Assembly (NCBI GenBank): GCA_001414345.1
Contig: LLCB01000239.1
Coordinates: 1-64,000, forward strand
Reading direction: 5' to 3'
DNA from: Hymenoscyphus infarciens
Taxonomy: Eukaryota; Ascomycota; Leotiomycetes; Helotiales; Helotiaceae
DNA: 64,000 nucleotides
Position 1 is the first letter of the stretch, and every line of letters begins with the position of its first letter. This document shows, piece by piece, positions 35,646 through 46,561 of the stretch. The notes beneath the pieces are model-generated. The model was not told where the DNA came from. It ran no database searches and saw only the letters and a program-made list of their open reading frames with translations. The position numbers and the translations under genes were made by a program.

Positions 35646-36738
35646 ATGGAGGACCACCTTACCATCTCTCCCGAGGAATACATGAGCCTCCCACGCTTCT
35701 TCTACCATCAAATCACCCACAAGCCAACCGAAGTAACAGGGCTCAATCTCAACAGCAAAACAGCCATCGTAACAGGTTCCAACACCGGCATCGGCTTCGA
35801 AACAAGTCACCAACTCCTCGACCTCGGACTCAGCAACCTCATCCCCGCCATCCGGGATGAGGAAAAAGGAAAAGCCGCAGCAGCCAAACTATCAATAGGC
35901 CGTGAACCCCCAAAAACAAACAATCGAGGTCTGGGAATTAGATCTCTCCATCTATGATTCCATCCTAGCTTTTGTCGTAAGAAGCAAGGCTCTGGATTGA
36001 ATGGACATCGTGATATTAAATGCCGGTATCGCACCAGCGAAGTTCAGCATCAACAAACTCACTCGTCATAGTGAGTGTATACAAGTCAATTACCTCTCAA
36101 CCGCGCTACTGGCTATTCTCCTCCTTCCAGTCCTCAAAACAAAACGAGCCAAGCAGCCAGGACCAAGTCGCCTGACCTTCGTCTCCTCCGAAACAGCAGG
36201 CTGGACGGCTTTCAAACTGAGAAACGCATCTCCGCTACTACCAGCATTGGATAAGTCGGAAAAGGTCGATATGATAGATCACATGTTTGTCTCCAAGCTG
36301 CTAGGACAATTCTTTATCCAGAAATTGGCGGGGATTGTACCTCCTTCGGTTGTTTTGATAACTGCTACTTCTCCCGCTACTATTCACGATTCAGAATTTA
36401 AGCGTGAACACGATAAGACTTTTATAGGTGCTGTCGCAAAGGCTTGTATGAAGATTTATGGGAATACGGCTGCGGTGGGGGCAAGGATGGTTACTGATGC
36501 TGCTGTGAATCATGGGGTGGAGACACATGGTCACTTTTTGTCTTTTCAGAAAGTGGTAAAGTAAGATACGCTTAATTTCTCAATTGAGATTCAAGCTACG
36601 AGCTAACGAGAATCATAGAATGGCTCCAGTGTTGTATACAGACGAGGAAAGAGAATTTCAGAGCAGTTATGGAAGGAGACCATGGCAGAACTGTCACTCG
36701 CCAAAGTTGAAGATATTTTGAAGAGCATCGGAGACTAG
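35646..36738 (+). pseudogene. Short-chain dehydrogenase/reductase (SDR) pseudogene
   Basis: The first piece starts MEDHLTISPEEYMSLPRFFY and carries the NAD(P) motif TAIVTGSNTGIGFETS. Frame then changes at the A5 run 35912-35916, after which TIEVWELDLSIYDSILAF is readable. A TGA at 35998-36000 replaces a likely CGA before MDIVILNAG, the SDR NAG motif. The third piece holds VSSETAGW where the active-site serine region is expected. A 58-bp intron (36561-36618) leads to MAPVLYTDE, then another frame change near 36643 before ISEQLWKETMAELSLAKVED and the stop at 36738. The typical YxxxK catalytic pair is not obvious: the expected place reads DHMFVSKLLGQ, so activity may have been lost even before the breaks. 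Confidence 0.8.
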
Positions 36739-36792
36739 GTCGGAAGTATCCCGAGATCTATTGTGCATTACAGCGGCTATGAAATCTAGTTT

Positions 36793-38532
36793 CTAACTAT
36801 CGAACAAGAAATCTAATCTCTTATTACCAAGGTCTGAACTATTAGCCAAATACCAGGCCTTCTCCTCCTCCGTCATAGCCTCCCACTTGCTCGTCTTCTG
36901 CTTATTCCTAAAAACATAATATACCTTCGCAAAACCATACAATGCAATTGCTGCAACATTAATAGCAATCAATTGTTTATTCCCCCTTTTGTACAAAGGT
37001 TTATCATCAGTACGATATATATTAGAAGAAGCGATCCCAGAAAGCTGGATCGTGATGTTGTACATTGCTGCACTAACAGCTCGAGTACGGACGGCGTTAC
37101 TAAGTCGTGAACACCATGATACTTGTGCAGCATGAACGGAAGGTTGACCGAGGAGGAAGAAAAGAACTGCGTATTGGCCCCAGTGGGAGAGAGTGCCGGC
37201 GGACGTGTATTCTATGATGAGGAGAGGAAGGATCCAGACCTGGGCGAGGAGTCCGATGATGGCTATTTGTTGGAATCTTTCCGTGGCGTAGGTGATCCAG
37301 AGCATGTTGATGGATGCGAATACGGTGATTGGAATACCGAGGAGGGTTGTGTTGAAAGTACTGAAACCAATTGCCTTGAGCGTCAAAGTCAAGTATGCTT
37401 TCGGTGGTGATTCGGGAATTTGGAAAATAAGTCCAATGGCGTAGACGGGCCAGAGATCAAAGTCTGTGAGACTTTGCCATAACATTTTCAGTGTTATGGA
37501 TTGTCTGTTGTGCATATCTCCTTTACTGGGATCATCTCTCAGAACTCGGTTGACGATGATCTTCTCTTCTCTTTCGGTGTAATAACCTTTGGGGTTCCAC
37601 CATGTTTTTGTTTGGGTAGGCCCCGGAACGAGGAACAAAAAGCTTCCAGCGCCGATGACAAAACTGATAATTGCCTCAATCAGAAAGAGCCATCTCCATC
37701 CTTCCCTTCCGTCAACTCCACGCATGTGTAGTACCCCGTACGCAATGAAGGAACCCGCAACTCCAGACATCGAATCTACGAACCAAAAGAAAGCAAGACG
37801 CATGGGCATCTCACTTTTCTTGTAAAAGTAGGACAGATACAGGATGGAATCGGGGATGAACCCACCCATAAAAACTCCGACCAAGAAGCGACAAGCAAAG
37901 AACCCAGCACGGTTCTTCATGAAAAATTGACCTCCAGCAGCCACACTCCACAAAATGATCTGGACCGGAATCCATCTATCAGGACCAATTCGCTTTCCAA
38001 GCATCTGTGAAGGTATCTCCGAGATCAAGAAGCCGATTCGGTACATATTCTGGGCGTTGTTGTAATCATTGGTCGTGAGGTTGAGATCATCAAGTAAATT
38101 ATCCGCCACGGCATTTCCCAGATTTCCTCGGTCGATGTTCAATGCGAAAAACATCACTAGAATCCATAGAAAGATCCGGATATCGGTCTTCCGTCTGACC
38201 TTTCGCTCCTCGCGATGCGTCCATCTTTCCGAAATATCGAACCTCTTAAAATTTTCGTGATCCTCGCGAGGAAGATAGAATTTCGCTAGATCAGGGTTGT
38301 CAAAGACACTCCTCTGCGTGGCGATGGCGTCGAGGTCTGTGGCTTTGCTGGATTGGCGTGCCCATGGCCAAGGTGAGCGAAGTTCCTCGTCTGGCTCTGC
38401 GAGATCACCGAGTTCCTCGGACTTGATAATGGCATTTCGTTTGATTTCGGAGGAGGTTTTCGTAGCTGGCTCGAATTTTGAATCATGGTCGTCTAAATTA
38501 ACTTTCGAGAGGGTGTCAGGATGTCCTGCCAT
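36793..38532 (-). CDS. MFS transporter, allantoate permease (ACS) family
   Basis: A single-exon gene of 579 residues, starting at ATG 38532 (MAGHPDTLSKVNLDD); codons upstream lack an ATG. A long polar N terminus precedes twelve hydrophobic segments. The first carries LWILVMFFALNIDRGNLGNA, the anion:cation symporter signature (helix 1 with NIDRGN), followed by DYNNAQNMYRIGFLISEIPS and RFLVGVFMGGFIPDSILYLS. The order and spacing match fungal Dal5/Liz1/Seo1/Tna1-like permeases, which import organic anions such as allantoate, pantothenate, nicotinate or sugar acids at the plasma membrane. The substrate is unknown. It lies 0.8 kb downstream of, and in the same orientation as, the PL26-like lyase. 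Confidence 0.88.
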   Translation of the reverse strand: MAGHPDTLSKVNLDDHDSKFEPATKTSSEIKRNAIIKSEELGDLAEPDEELRSPWPWARQSSKATDLDAIATQRSVFDNPDLAKFYLPREDHENFKRFDISERWTHREERKVRRKTDIRIFLWILVMFFALNIDRGNLGNAVADNLLDDLNLTTNDYNNAQNMYRIGFLISEIPSQMLGKRIGPDRWIPVQIILWSVAAGGQFFMKNRAGFFACRFLVGVFMGGFIPDSILYLSYFYKKSEMPMRLAFFWFVDSMSGVAGSFIAYGVLHMRGVDGREGWRWLFLIEAIISFVIGAGSFLFLVPGPTQTKTWWNPKGYYTEREEKIIVNRVLRDDPSKGDMHNRQSITLKMLWQSLTDFDLWPVYAIGLIFQIPESPPKAYLTLTLKAIGFSTFNTTLLGIPITVFASINMLWITYATERFQQIAIIGLLAQVWILPLLIIEYTSAGTLSHWGQYAVLFFLLGQPSVHAAQVSWCSRLSNAVRTRAVSAAMYNITIQLSGIASSNIYRTDDKPLYKRGNKQLIAINVAAIALYGFAKVYYVFRNKQKTSKWEAMTEEEKAWYLANSSDLGNKRLDFLFDS

Positions 38533-39340
38533 GCTGAGGGTCTGCAGCCAGTGGCGCTGGAAGGTGATTCGACGGTGCTCAGAATCCAAGACTCGGCTCA
38601 CTTGGCTACCAAATAAAGGCGTTCAAGCTTTGGGGCGCTTTATGGCTTTATGATATTAACATGTCAATTATTATCTCAGATGCGGAAAATCACCGACAAA
38701 ATGCGAAGCAATAACCTCGTTCGCCATCAGAACATTGATGGCGTCAGTTAAGCTAAAGCCCACTTGATTGCGTCGAATGCGAGCATCTAAAATCAGTAGA
38801 TTGTCATGAATCCACAAGAGGATTATTGGAGGGTAAATCGGTCTCTACCTCAAGTTTTTAAAGTTGCACGTACCTTGTAATGGTGGTGTTTGGAGCAGGC
38901 AGGGCAAATTGGCAGCACCAATTTATTGAACGACCATTCAGACATTCCCCGGGCCACTAGAAAGCATACCAGGCCCCCATTTCTCTTCATGTGGCCCTCA
39001 TATTGGAATCGAGAAAACAAAGCGGGAGTAAAGTTGGGGGTATTCGTATAGTTCCATGTAAATGGCGTGCTCGAGAAGACCGAGGCTCCTCATCTCAACG
39101 ACCAAGGTGGGTTTCCTTTCCAAATTCCGACGCAATGGCACCTGGAACGGGGAAATGACCCCTGTGTCGATCGTGAAATTCTGGTGTTGTTGGATTCGAG
39201 TTTCGGTCGTTTATACACCGGTGGACAGTATTTAAGCAGTTAATTGTGGGGCCTGCGATGAGGCAATAATAGTGAAGATGACCAAAGTTTCGAAAACTCC
39301 ACTGGATGTAACCATCCGGTCCTTTCTTATCAAGAGTGAT
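38533..39340. other. Intergenic region, no gene seen
   Basis: This 808-bp spacer holds the MFS promoter and the 3' flank of the PL26-like gene. A run resembling TTTATACACC lies near 39210, away from either start. No gene is supported. Confidence 0.4.
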
Positions 39341-42059
39341 TTACTCGTCAGAGTATTCCCCTATCAATGCCATATTTTGAATTGCTGCAATCCCATACAG
39401 AGCCGTGATATTCGTCGAGACCCACGCAGCTTCATCCACCGGTGCAATCGTGTACTCTGTTTTCACTTGCTCACTAAGCCATGGTTCTTTGGGGCCATAA
39501 CCTTCTTCTGGGCCATCGTTTGTACCGAGTTTAAACTGCTCCCAGGCACGCTTAGCGAGTGGTTCATCCCGAAGTCGATTTGCTGCATATGCAGTAAGGC
39601 GAGAGTGACCCTGTCGTAATTGTAGTTTCCCGAAAGAGACTGCGTAGCGCGATATCTGTTCTTCGCTTGTACCATTGAAATACCGACAGTACTCCAACCA
39701 TGCGTGTTCAAATTTGGCAGTCACCTGGGGAGGAAACAAGTCTATGATATCTGCGCAGACTTCGAAAAGACCAAACATTGCCGACAAATGAGAGATTTGT
39801 ACCACACCATTGTTGTCGGTGTTTGGCGGACTTATTTCTCCGGTGTGGGAATTGTATAGGGCAGAGCCTGTGACAAACCCATTGGTGAGATTCCCGATGC
39901 CAGTGATCGTTGCCAGGAGCTTTTTTTCAGCTTCTCTCCATCGTGGGCCCCTTCGCTCTATTTCTATGAGCCACGAGGAGGCGATCGCACCCCAATCTGT
40001 GCCCAATGATATCGAAACTGCAGTTGCATCCGCGACGTAGGTCTCCTTGTCTTTCCTGACTTTTCGATAAGGATCTAGCACGAGAATCGCCTTTTCTGCT
40101 TCCAACACTTCCTCCAATAAATCTCCTACTCTCTCGTCACCACCAGAGAGGTAGAAAAGGTATTTGCGGTAGAGAGCGTTCGATATCCGAGCTTGTTTGC
40201 AGCTGTCGCTCCAATGTTGCACCCCATGTCGAGTCCCTAGGCCTTTATGTATTCCAATATGGTAAACGTCAACTTCTCCAGTATGGCGGGTGAGTGCTTC
40301 TGCCATTCTATACACATCTGCTTTGCCTGTTTGCAAGAAGTATAACCAAAGCCAAAGATCTGGCGAGAGTTCCGAATTATCCCAAGCGTACCCTCCAATG
40401 TCATATCGCCAGGTGTGGCGATCTTCGTCATAAGCGTGCATTATATCACCATAATCCCAGAATCCGTACCATCGGCGTTGAGAAACCTGTGATTTATAAA
40501 AATTGAACAGGAAGTCAAGATTCTTCAGTGTCTGGGTAACGTTTGGGCAACAAGAGTCGATGAGTTTTTCCGGAGACCAAATTGACCCAAATGCTTTCGT
40601 TTGGAATACTCTTTCGCCGTCAGGTACGAGTACTGGGGGACTTCGTACATGTTGAGACAGTTCTGAGAAAGTGTGTTGGTCGGGTGATTGGTCGAGTGAG
40701 AATATGAATAGTTCATTTGTCCTCGCAATACCGAGTGGAGTCCCAGTTCCAGTTTCCCAGTCTTCATATGTGATATTCAGTGCATCGAGCTGTTCTTCGT
40801 AAGAATTTTGTTGAAGGCCATCGTGGTATTGTCGCATGTCCATAGGTTCCGCAGATGGGCTGTAAAGCCATATCGTGATTTCACCTGTCTCAGAGGCAGC
40901 ATTGCGAACATCAAGCCCGGATGGATATCGTTCCCAAAAGTCTCTAAGTCCAACGGCCAAACCTCCATTTGTAGAGCCACCAAAATACACAAGACCGGAA
41001 GATTTAGTACCTCCTGGAATATTGACCCAAGAACATCCGGATTTTGTTCGTTTCCGGACAGTAAACCCATCCGGTGATAGTTGCATCAAGCTATAATCAT
41101 TCCAAGAAGGCACCCAATGAAGGCGTGAAGAAACAGAGCTATCCCAAGTTTCAATTGATGGAGTTTTCCCACCTTGAACCTGCGCTTCTCGAACCTTTTG
41201 ACCCGGGTCTCTGCGAAGTCCTGTGATTCCCTGAACCGATTCTGCAAGACTTCCTTTATCAACCCCAGATAGTCTCACATGACGATTGTAAAGCTCATCC
41301 TTCAGAGGGATGTCAAATCGAACCCCAATTCCTCGAATAAAAGCAGTGCCTGCATCGCCATCATAGACGATCGTATGCATCATTCGAATGCAATCGGAAT
41401 TGGCGTACAAGTAAAATCTGAGATGGAATGGGAGCCATGCGATGCGGGATTCCTCTTTGTCGATGCTGAAATGTCGCCCTTTAACGGAAATAACAGTTCT
41501 AATGGGTCCTGGATGCTCAACTTTGGCTTCCTCAATTATTCCTTCAAACTGTTGTATCTTTTGTGATGTGTCCCCGGATGAAGCTCTTTGAGACCAGAGC
41601 AACAGCCTTCCATTTTCGCCAGTCACTTTTCCATCCGTTGATTGTTGTGATGCTCCGTATAATCGAACTTCCAGTCTTGGAAAAAGAAACTTCAATCTTT
41701 CCGGTATGTACTTTTATGAGCTTCCGAGAAATGTCTTCTGTGAGGACTAATGCTGGCTTTCTTTCGGCATGGAATGATTCATCCTCTTCCTGCTGAGTTT
41801 GGACGCTCGCATGTACTGTGTATACATGAGCTGGCTTCGTGATGGCCGGAATCGCATGGCCGGTCCATTTTATAGATCCATCTGGCCAGTATGCTGTAGT
41901 CCATGATTGAATTGGGACATCGATATCGTTTTCTTCAGAACAATGAAAGATTGTATGAGCTGGGTCGAACTCCCCTTGGGGCCATGGAAGACCGAATGTA
42001 GTGCCAAAACTCCGCTTCGGGTCGTCTGGTTTTTCGAGCCATCGAACATGAGCCGACAT
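39341..42059 (-). CDS. PL26-like exo-rhamnogalacturonan lyase (PcRGLX/YetA family), frameshifted
   Basis: The minus-strand gene starts at ATG 42059 (MSAHVRWLEKPDDPKRSFGT) and ends at 39341, about 905 residues. The N-terminal beta domain contains GLPWPQGEFDP and WPDGSIKWTGHA; the middle and C-terminal parts form a long domain with SRLHWVPSWNDYSL, FWDYGDIMHAYDEDRHTWRY, NSELSPDLWLWLYF and GVQHWSDSCKQ. This matches the PcRGLX/YetA family (PL26), which removes residues from rhamnogalacturonan I ends. No signal peptide is visible. The frame changes at the T4 run 41627-41630 (A4 on the coding strand): with A3 the reading runs INGWKVTGENGRLLLW without a break. It is either freshly broken or a base-call error. 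Confidence 0.78.
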
Positions 42060-42133
42060 CGTCTCGTTTCAAGTCTTTTGAGTAAGAGGTCCTGTAAATC
42101 CAAATTGAGAAGATCGAAAGTGACTTGGAGTGT

Positions 42134-42196
42134 TAATCGCTCGAACCTGCCTCACCCAATAAGCTTCGTGCCTTATGGGTGAGAGTGGAGCTATTA
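42134..42196. mobile_element. 63-bp TA-flanked foldback element
   Basis: The left end TAATCGCTCGAACC and the right end GAGCTATTA bracket an inverted repeat, CTCACCCAATAAG and CTTATGGGTGAG. Very similar arms (CTCACC-AAT--GCTTCGCGTATT-GGTGAG) occur at both ends of the larger element at 50083-50603. It lies in the 361-bp divergent promoter between the PL26-like gene and the alpha/beta hydrolase gene. Confidence 0.6.
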
Positions 42197-42420
42197 CCCC
42201 ACTATTGAATTATACCCCGAATGACTCAACACGTAAGTAATGACTTTCCTTATTCCCTCCTCATGAAGTCAAACTTGTGCTAGAGTGCGAAACAAAGCTG
42301 CTTGAAATTGTACAAACAAGACTCGTACTCTCTCTATGATCAGTCGCTAAACATCGTTCTAACAGCCTGTCTTGATTGATCAGCCTGCATCTAACATCTT
42401 TCGACTCACTACCACTGGAA

Positions 42421-43197
42421 ATGTCAGCAGCTCAAACACCATCAGCTTCTCGCATTTCTCGAATAGACTTTCGACATTCGTCTGCGAACTCAAATCCCGA
42501 CTCTTACCCGTGCCGACTCTACTTTACCGCTAATCCAACACCCGGCTCCGTATCAACAAAAGCAAGTACGCCCCATGAACCAGCAGCAGAGGAAGGAAAG
42601 CATGAACGACCAAAACCTGACGTTCTTCTCACGCATGGCGCAGAATCCCAGCTGGATAACCCCGCGTTGGATGCTTTTGCCGAAGGCTTAGCGAAGACTC
42701 ATACAGTCCTCTGCTTCGAAGACCGAGGAAGTGTACAACAACGTGCTGCTACTTTCGAATTGCTCCTGGATGATTTCCCTTCTGTCACTGCTTTCGGGGG
42801 AAGGAGTAAGGGCAGTGTAGCTGCTGTCGAAGCATCGCTCAATTCGAATGTGAAAAAGCTCATCCTATTCTCGTTACCACTTTCTTATAAGGGAGATCTT
42901 GAGCCTGGCGAGTCTCCGCTTCCACGGGATCTGCTCCAGCTGGAACAGGATTATGAGGTGCTATTCATCGGCGGTGATAGAGACGAATTGTGTCTTTTTG
43001 AAGATCTCGCGGAAATTAGGAAGAGGATGAAAGCGAGAAGCTGGCGGATTTCCATCAATGGTGCCGATCACGGTATTAGATTTGCAAATGAGAAGAGGAG
43101 GTCAGTCTGCGAATTTGTGGGAAAGATTGCTGGGAAATGGTTAAGCGGGGATGTGAGTGCATTCAGTGAGAAGACGGCCGAGGTGCTGGTTGGTTGA
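42421..43197 (+). CDS. Alpha/beta hydrolase, KANL3/TEX30-like
   Basis: A single-exon gene for 258 residues beginning at ATG 42421 (MSAAQTPSASRISRIDFR). The upstream extension starts at TTG and is not used here. The alpha/beta hydrolase core shows the strand block DVLLTHGAESQLDNPALDAF, the nucleophile elbow GRSKGS with Ser129, then an acidic turn GGDRDE (Asp186 or near) and the histidine in GADHGI (His217). Order and spacing fit a catalytic triad. The closest family known to me is KANL3/TEX30-type hydrolase-like domains. The substrate is unknown. Intact. Confidence 0.8.
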   Translation: MSAAQTPSASRISRIDFRHSSANSNPDSYPCRLYFTANPTPGSVSTKASTPHEPAAEEGKHERPKPDVLLTHGAESQLDNPALDAFAEGLAKTHTVLCFEDRGSVQQRAATFELLLDDFPSVTAFGGRSKGSVAAVEASLNSNVKKLILFSLPLSYKGDLEPGESPLPRDLLQLEQDYEVLFIGGDRDELCLFEDLAEIRKRMKARSWRISINGADHGIRFANEKRRSVCEFVGKIAGKWLSGDVSAFSEKTAEVLVG

Positions 43198-43439
43198 GAC
43201 GAGAGCGGAGTCTTATTTGATCGTTGAGCTGAATTTCCCATAAAAATATAAGAACGCATTGGGGTCAGGATGCGCGTATTTTCTTCGGCGCTTGACCAAC
43301 TTGACCAATGTAGATGATCATTTGTTTTGAACAGACTTCTATAATCGATTTCAGCTGGCACTTTTACTTTGTCAAAGAAGTACTTAAAAGTAGATTCCTC
43401 AAACAAAGACACCAAGCCGCAACAACGCTAGGAAACTCA

Positions 43440-44245
43440 GGGATTTGAAGGGAACTGAAACTACTTACGTTATGTAAGAATCTCAACACAAGATTCAATA
43501 GGTAGGAACGCATCACAGTAATCTCAGAGAGATTTCTCGCCTGTACTATCATCTCCACCATATTCTTCGTCCCAAATTCCCACGCAAGCTCAAGACACGT
43601 CATCGCTCCTATCTAAAAATCGACATCTTCATACTATTACACTGACTTATAGAAAGCGCTCACCTAAAAGGAGTACACCCACCCCACGTATCAGCCCAAC
43701 AATTAAAACTCCATAAAGACCCCAAACACATCAGGCGACTGCCTCATGGCAATCGTAATAGCTTGATGTGAAGCAAGAATGCACAGCTCAATCCCATTCT
43801 CAAGGAAGTAATGCCCAATCCCCCCTAGCCCCTCATGAATAGCTTCATAAAAAACCGGCTCAAGCGCGTAGATTTCAAAACCGGGTGGGCGAGGGGAAGG
43901 AGCTAGTTCTATATGCCAATTGAAGATAAGATCTTGGAGCGCGCTCACGTTTTTGATGAACATGCAGCCATCCTCTTTTGCGTCGTGTTATTTCTATGAG
44001 AGGATATATGGGTGGTGCTTTTCTTCTATGAGAGGATATATGGGTGGTGCTTTTCTGAGTGGATCACGGACATCTTGGAGGCGGACAATTCCCGTGTCAT
44101 CTGGATCGCGACCGCGGGGGAAGGTCTTTCCGCGTTTTTCGTATGGGGGGAGGTGCTGATCGGTGGTTGGTGGGAGGTGTATAATTCGTAAATGAGGAAA
44201 CATAGTTGTGAGGTTTTGAGGGTGCGGGGGAGTTTGATTTAGCAT
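43440..44245 (-). pseudogene. Broken ankyrin-like gene with 32-bp tandem duplication
   Basis: Pieces in order on the minus strand are: MLNQTPPHPQNLTTMFPHLR from ATG 44245 to RKAPPIYPLIE, then SALQDLIFNWHIELAPSPRP to GIELCILASHQAITIAMRQS, then NCWADTWGGCTPF, then MTCLELAWEFGTKNMVEMIV. The third and fourth pieces resemble ankyrin-type helical repeats, and an intron may lie between them (GTGAGC near 43664). Frame changes occur at the 32-bp duplication (43992-44055) and at the A4 run 43705-43708. Even with both considered, the intron phase does not close, so other lesions or a different structure exist. No function is assigned. Confidence 0.6.
43992..44055. repeat. 32-bp tandem duplication inside an ankyrin-like gene
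   Basis: Two perfect copies begin with TTCTATGAGAGGATATATGG, at 43992 and 44024. Because 32 is not a multiple of 3, the duplication shifts the reading frame and brings a stop (YILS then stop) into the minus-strand coding region. Confidence 0.95.
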
Positions 44246-44666
44246 TGTTTGTTGAACGGGTTAGAGAGAGAGAGTCGTGGTTTGAAATGAACCAATCGCT
44301 TTACGTAAAATTGCTTCGTAAATACTAGAATGATCAGCCAAGTAGAGTTGGATGTTAGTCCTACGTCTCTTGCGCAGCGAGGTCGTCGCATATGGGGTTG
44401 TTAGCTGAACACCGATGCTTCAAGTCAACAATATATCGCTAGGCTTCACATTCTCGAAGCGGAATCCAAAAATGAACCCTAGCTGGTCAAGGTGAACCCT
44501 TGTCTGAACCCCTTGTTATTCATCAAGAATTAATAGCTATTTGTTTGTAAAAACATTTCTTCATCATGTGACTAACTCTCAATACTAAAACATCATCATT
44601 TAAGAGTATGCTCACAAGTGCAACTGTTACCTCAGCACTTACCTCCGCGTCAAAAACCCAGCTAGC

Positions 44667-46021
44667 TCAGTAGTCATAGTTGCCCCAAAAAGAATCCGGG
44701 CTTGGGGACCTTATAGGGGCACCTCGACCATTCCTCCTTCGCGGTCGCAGGTCAGCTTGACACCTCGGACACGCCTCGGTCTGGCAACTTGGGCACTGTA
44801 GCAGATACGTCCAAACCTCAGAACATCTTGGGCATGGTGTGCGGCCTTGAAGTTTTGGCCACCAGCCGTCGTGGACGCAGGATGTTCTGGAAGCCTGCTG
44901 GGTGGGGAAATATGTTTCCTGAAATGGCTGGAGGTATTCCTCTTGTCGTTTCTGTTGTGCTGCTCGTTCCTCCTCTTGTTTTCTCCGTATTTCTACCATT
45001 TCTCGTCTCAATTTGTCTTCAAATTCCCATTGTTGTTTTTCTTGTCTCTCTTTTTCGACTCTCGCCCTCTCTGCCGCTTCGCGCACTAGTTCCTCTTGTC
45101 GCTCCCAGTACTCTTTCCATATTTTATCCTGTCTTTCTCTCTCCACTCTCTCCCTTATCCTGTCTTTCTCTCTCCACTCTCTCCCTTTCTTGTCTTGCTG
45201 CAGTTTCTCTGGCTCGTTTCTTATCTTCAATCGCTTGTATTTTCCCATCATCAACTCTGTCTGCGGCATCTATCTCCTCTTTCGCCTGTCTGGATAATCT
45301 TTCTTCCTTCTTTAACTCTGCCTTCCTCATATCCAATCTCCTCTCCTTCATATCTTTCTGAATTCTCCTCTCCTGCCTCTCCCTATCCTTTCTTGCTTTC
45401 TCGTCCTCGCTGTCTTCTCGTTTCTTATAAATTGGCGATAACAGCCAAGTTGTCCAGCTGTTTTTCCATGCCTCTACCGCCGCTTCAGCAGCTGCAATGC
45501 TCTGTAAAATCTTGATTTCTTGCTCTAACTGCCGAATCTTTTGCTGTATTTCGAAAATTGAAGAGTCGAAGGTACTCTTTTTCGCCCGCCAACGTGCTTC
45601 ACGTTCTTTTTTCGACTTTTGAAGTGCGGCTATTTGTGCTGCTTCGCTCAGTGATTCTGGTTGTGGAGTCGAGGTAGGAGGTGGACGAGATGTTTGTGAG
45701 GGTCGAGAGGGGTGAGTTAGTTTTATGGAGGGGTAGATACGGTCGTAATCCCGCCGCCTGTTTCCATCTTTCAACGTCTCGTAAGCTCTTCCTAGCTTCA
45801 AGAATAATTTCAGCATACATCGCATTCGACGGAGCAATTTTCTCCAGTCTAGAAAATGCACTTACCAGTTGAAAAGACTCAGTTGCGTTGTGCTGAGTAT
45901 TGCGATCGGGATGAAGCTTCAAAGCCAGCCGTTTATAGGATCGGTTGATCAACTCGAGCGTGGCATTTTCGGTCACTTCAAGGACCGAGTAATAATCCTC
46001 CGTGATTAGAACTGGCGCCAT
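44667..46021 (-). CDS. DnaJ-domain protein with C-terminal cysteine cluster, frame broken by a 31-bp duplication
   Basis: Exon 1 is 46021-45866 and exon 2 starts at 45795 after a 69-bp intron. The J domain carries HPD at residues 37-39 (LALKLHPDRNTQ) and continues across the intron as LLGRAYETLKDGNRRRDYDR. A very long Arg/Glu-rich coiled coil follows. After it comes a C-terminal segment with HDGWWPKLQGRTPCPRCSEV and CPSCQTEACPRCQ, a likely metal-binding cluster, ending GNYDY at 44667. The frame is interrupted by a perfect 31-bp tandem duplication (45124-45185); one copy removed gives uninterrupted coding (RERVERERQDKIWKEYWERQ). As an Hsp70 co-chaperone it would stimulate ATPase activity. As sequenced the product stops early. 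Confidence 0.75.
45124..45185. repeat. 31-bp tandem duplication inside the DnaJ gene
   Basis: Two perfect copies beginning TTATCCTGTCTTTCTCTCTC start at 45124 and 45155. The 31-bp unit encodes part of the Arg/Glu-rich coiled coil on the minus strand and its duplication causes a frameshift. Confidence 0.95.
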
Positions 46022-46560
46022 TGCTCAGCAAGTATATTTTTGATGGAATTCTACTTTTGCAAGATGAAATTGAGGTGCAGCCTTATTCCGTTTGCTGTCA
46101 TAGGTTGCAAGGTATCGCAAGGTTGCACTGCATTTCCCGTGACTTCAAGAAAGGTTTGAAATGTTACGGCATGTCATTTCCCATCTCTCGATAATTTATA
46201 TACATCATCGCTCGAAGCTAGAAACATGGGATAGTTACTGCATGTTTTGTCGGCAATGACTATTCTGGTTGAATCTTTGAGATAGTGTTCAAACTGTTCA
46301 AGCTGTACCCTCCCATTTGAACTCGAGAGATAGTTTAAGGGGGTTAAGCATCTTCTTAAGCATAAACTTCATATCTGCTTCGTTTTCAATAATTGTATTT
46401 CATGTTTCCTATCTCGACAACTGAAAGATAATCTAAAAGACTGGAAACAACGTGACTGGTAACAAACAAGCTGAGTTCAAATTATTATGCCACAGCAACC
46501 TCCACTTCTGACTTACCATTTTCCATCGATACAACCCCCTCTTGAGAATCTTTCACTCTA
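46022..46560. other. Upstream region of the DnaJ gene, no gene seen
   Basis: Composition is normal to AT-rich. I see no supported open frame. The DnaJ promoter must lie at the left end. Confidence 0.4.
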
Positions 46561-46561
46561 A

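Noticed and set aside
42111..42200. B-box-like GGTTCGAGC on the minus strand suggesting a tRNA or SINE
   Set aside because: The sequence is explained by the TA-flanked foldback family. No A box at the proper distance and no A tail.
44789..45361. Plus-strand frame of 190 codons opposite the DnaJ gene
   Set aside because: The Ser/Leu/Phe-rich translation is the mirror of the Arg/Glu coiled coil on the minus strand.
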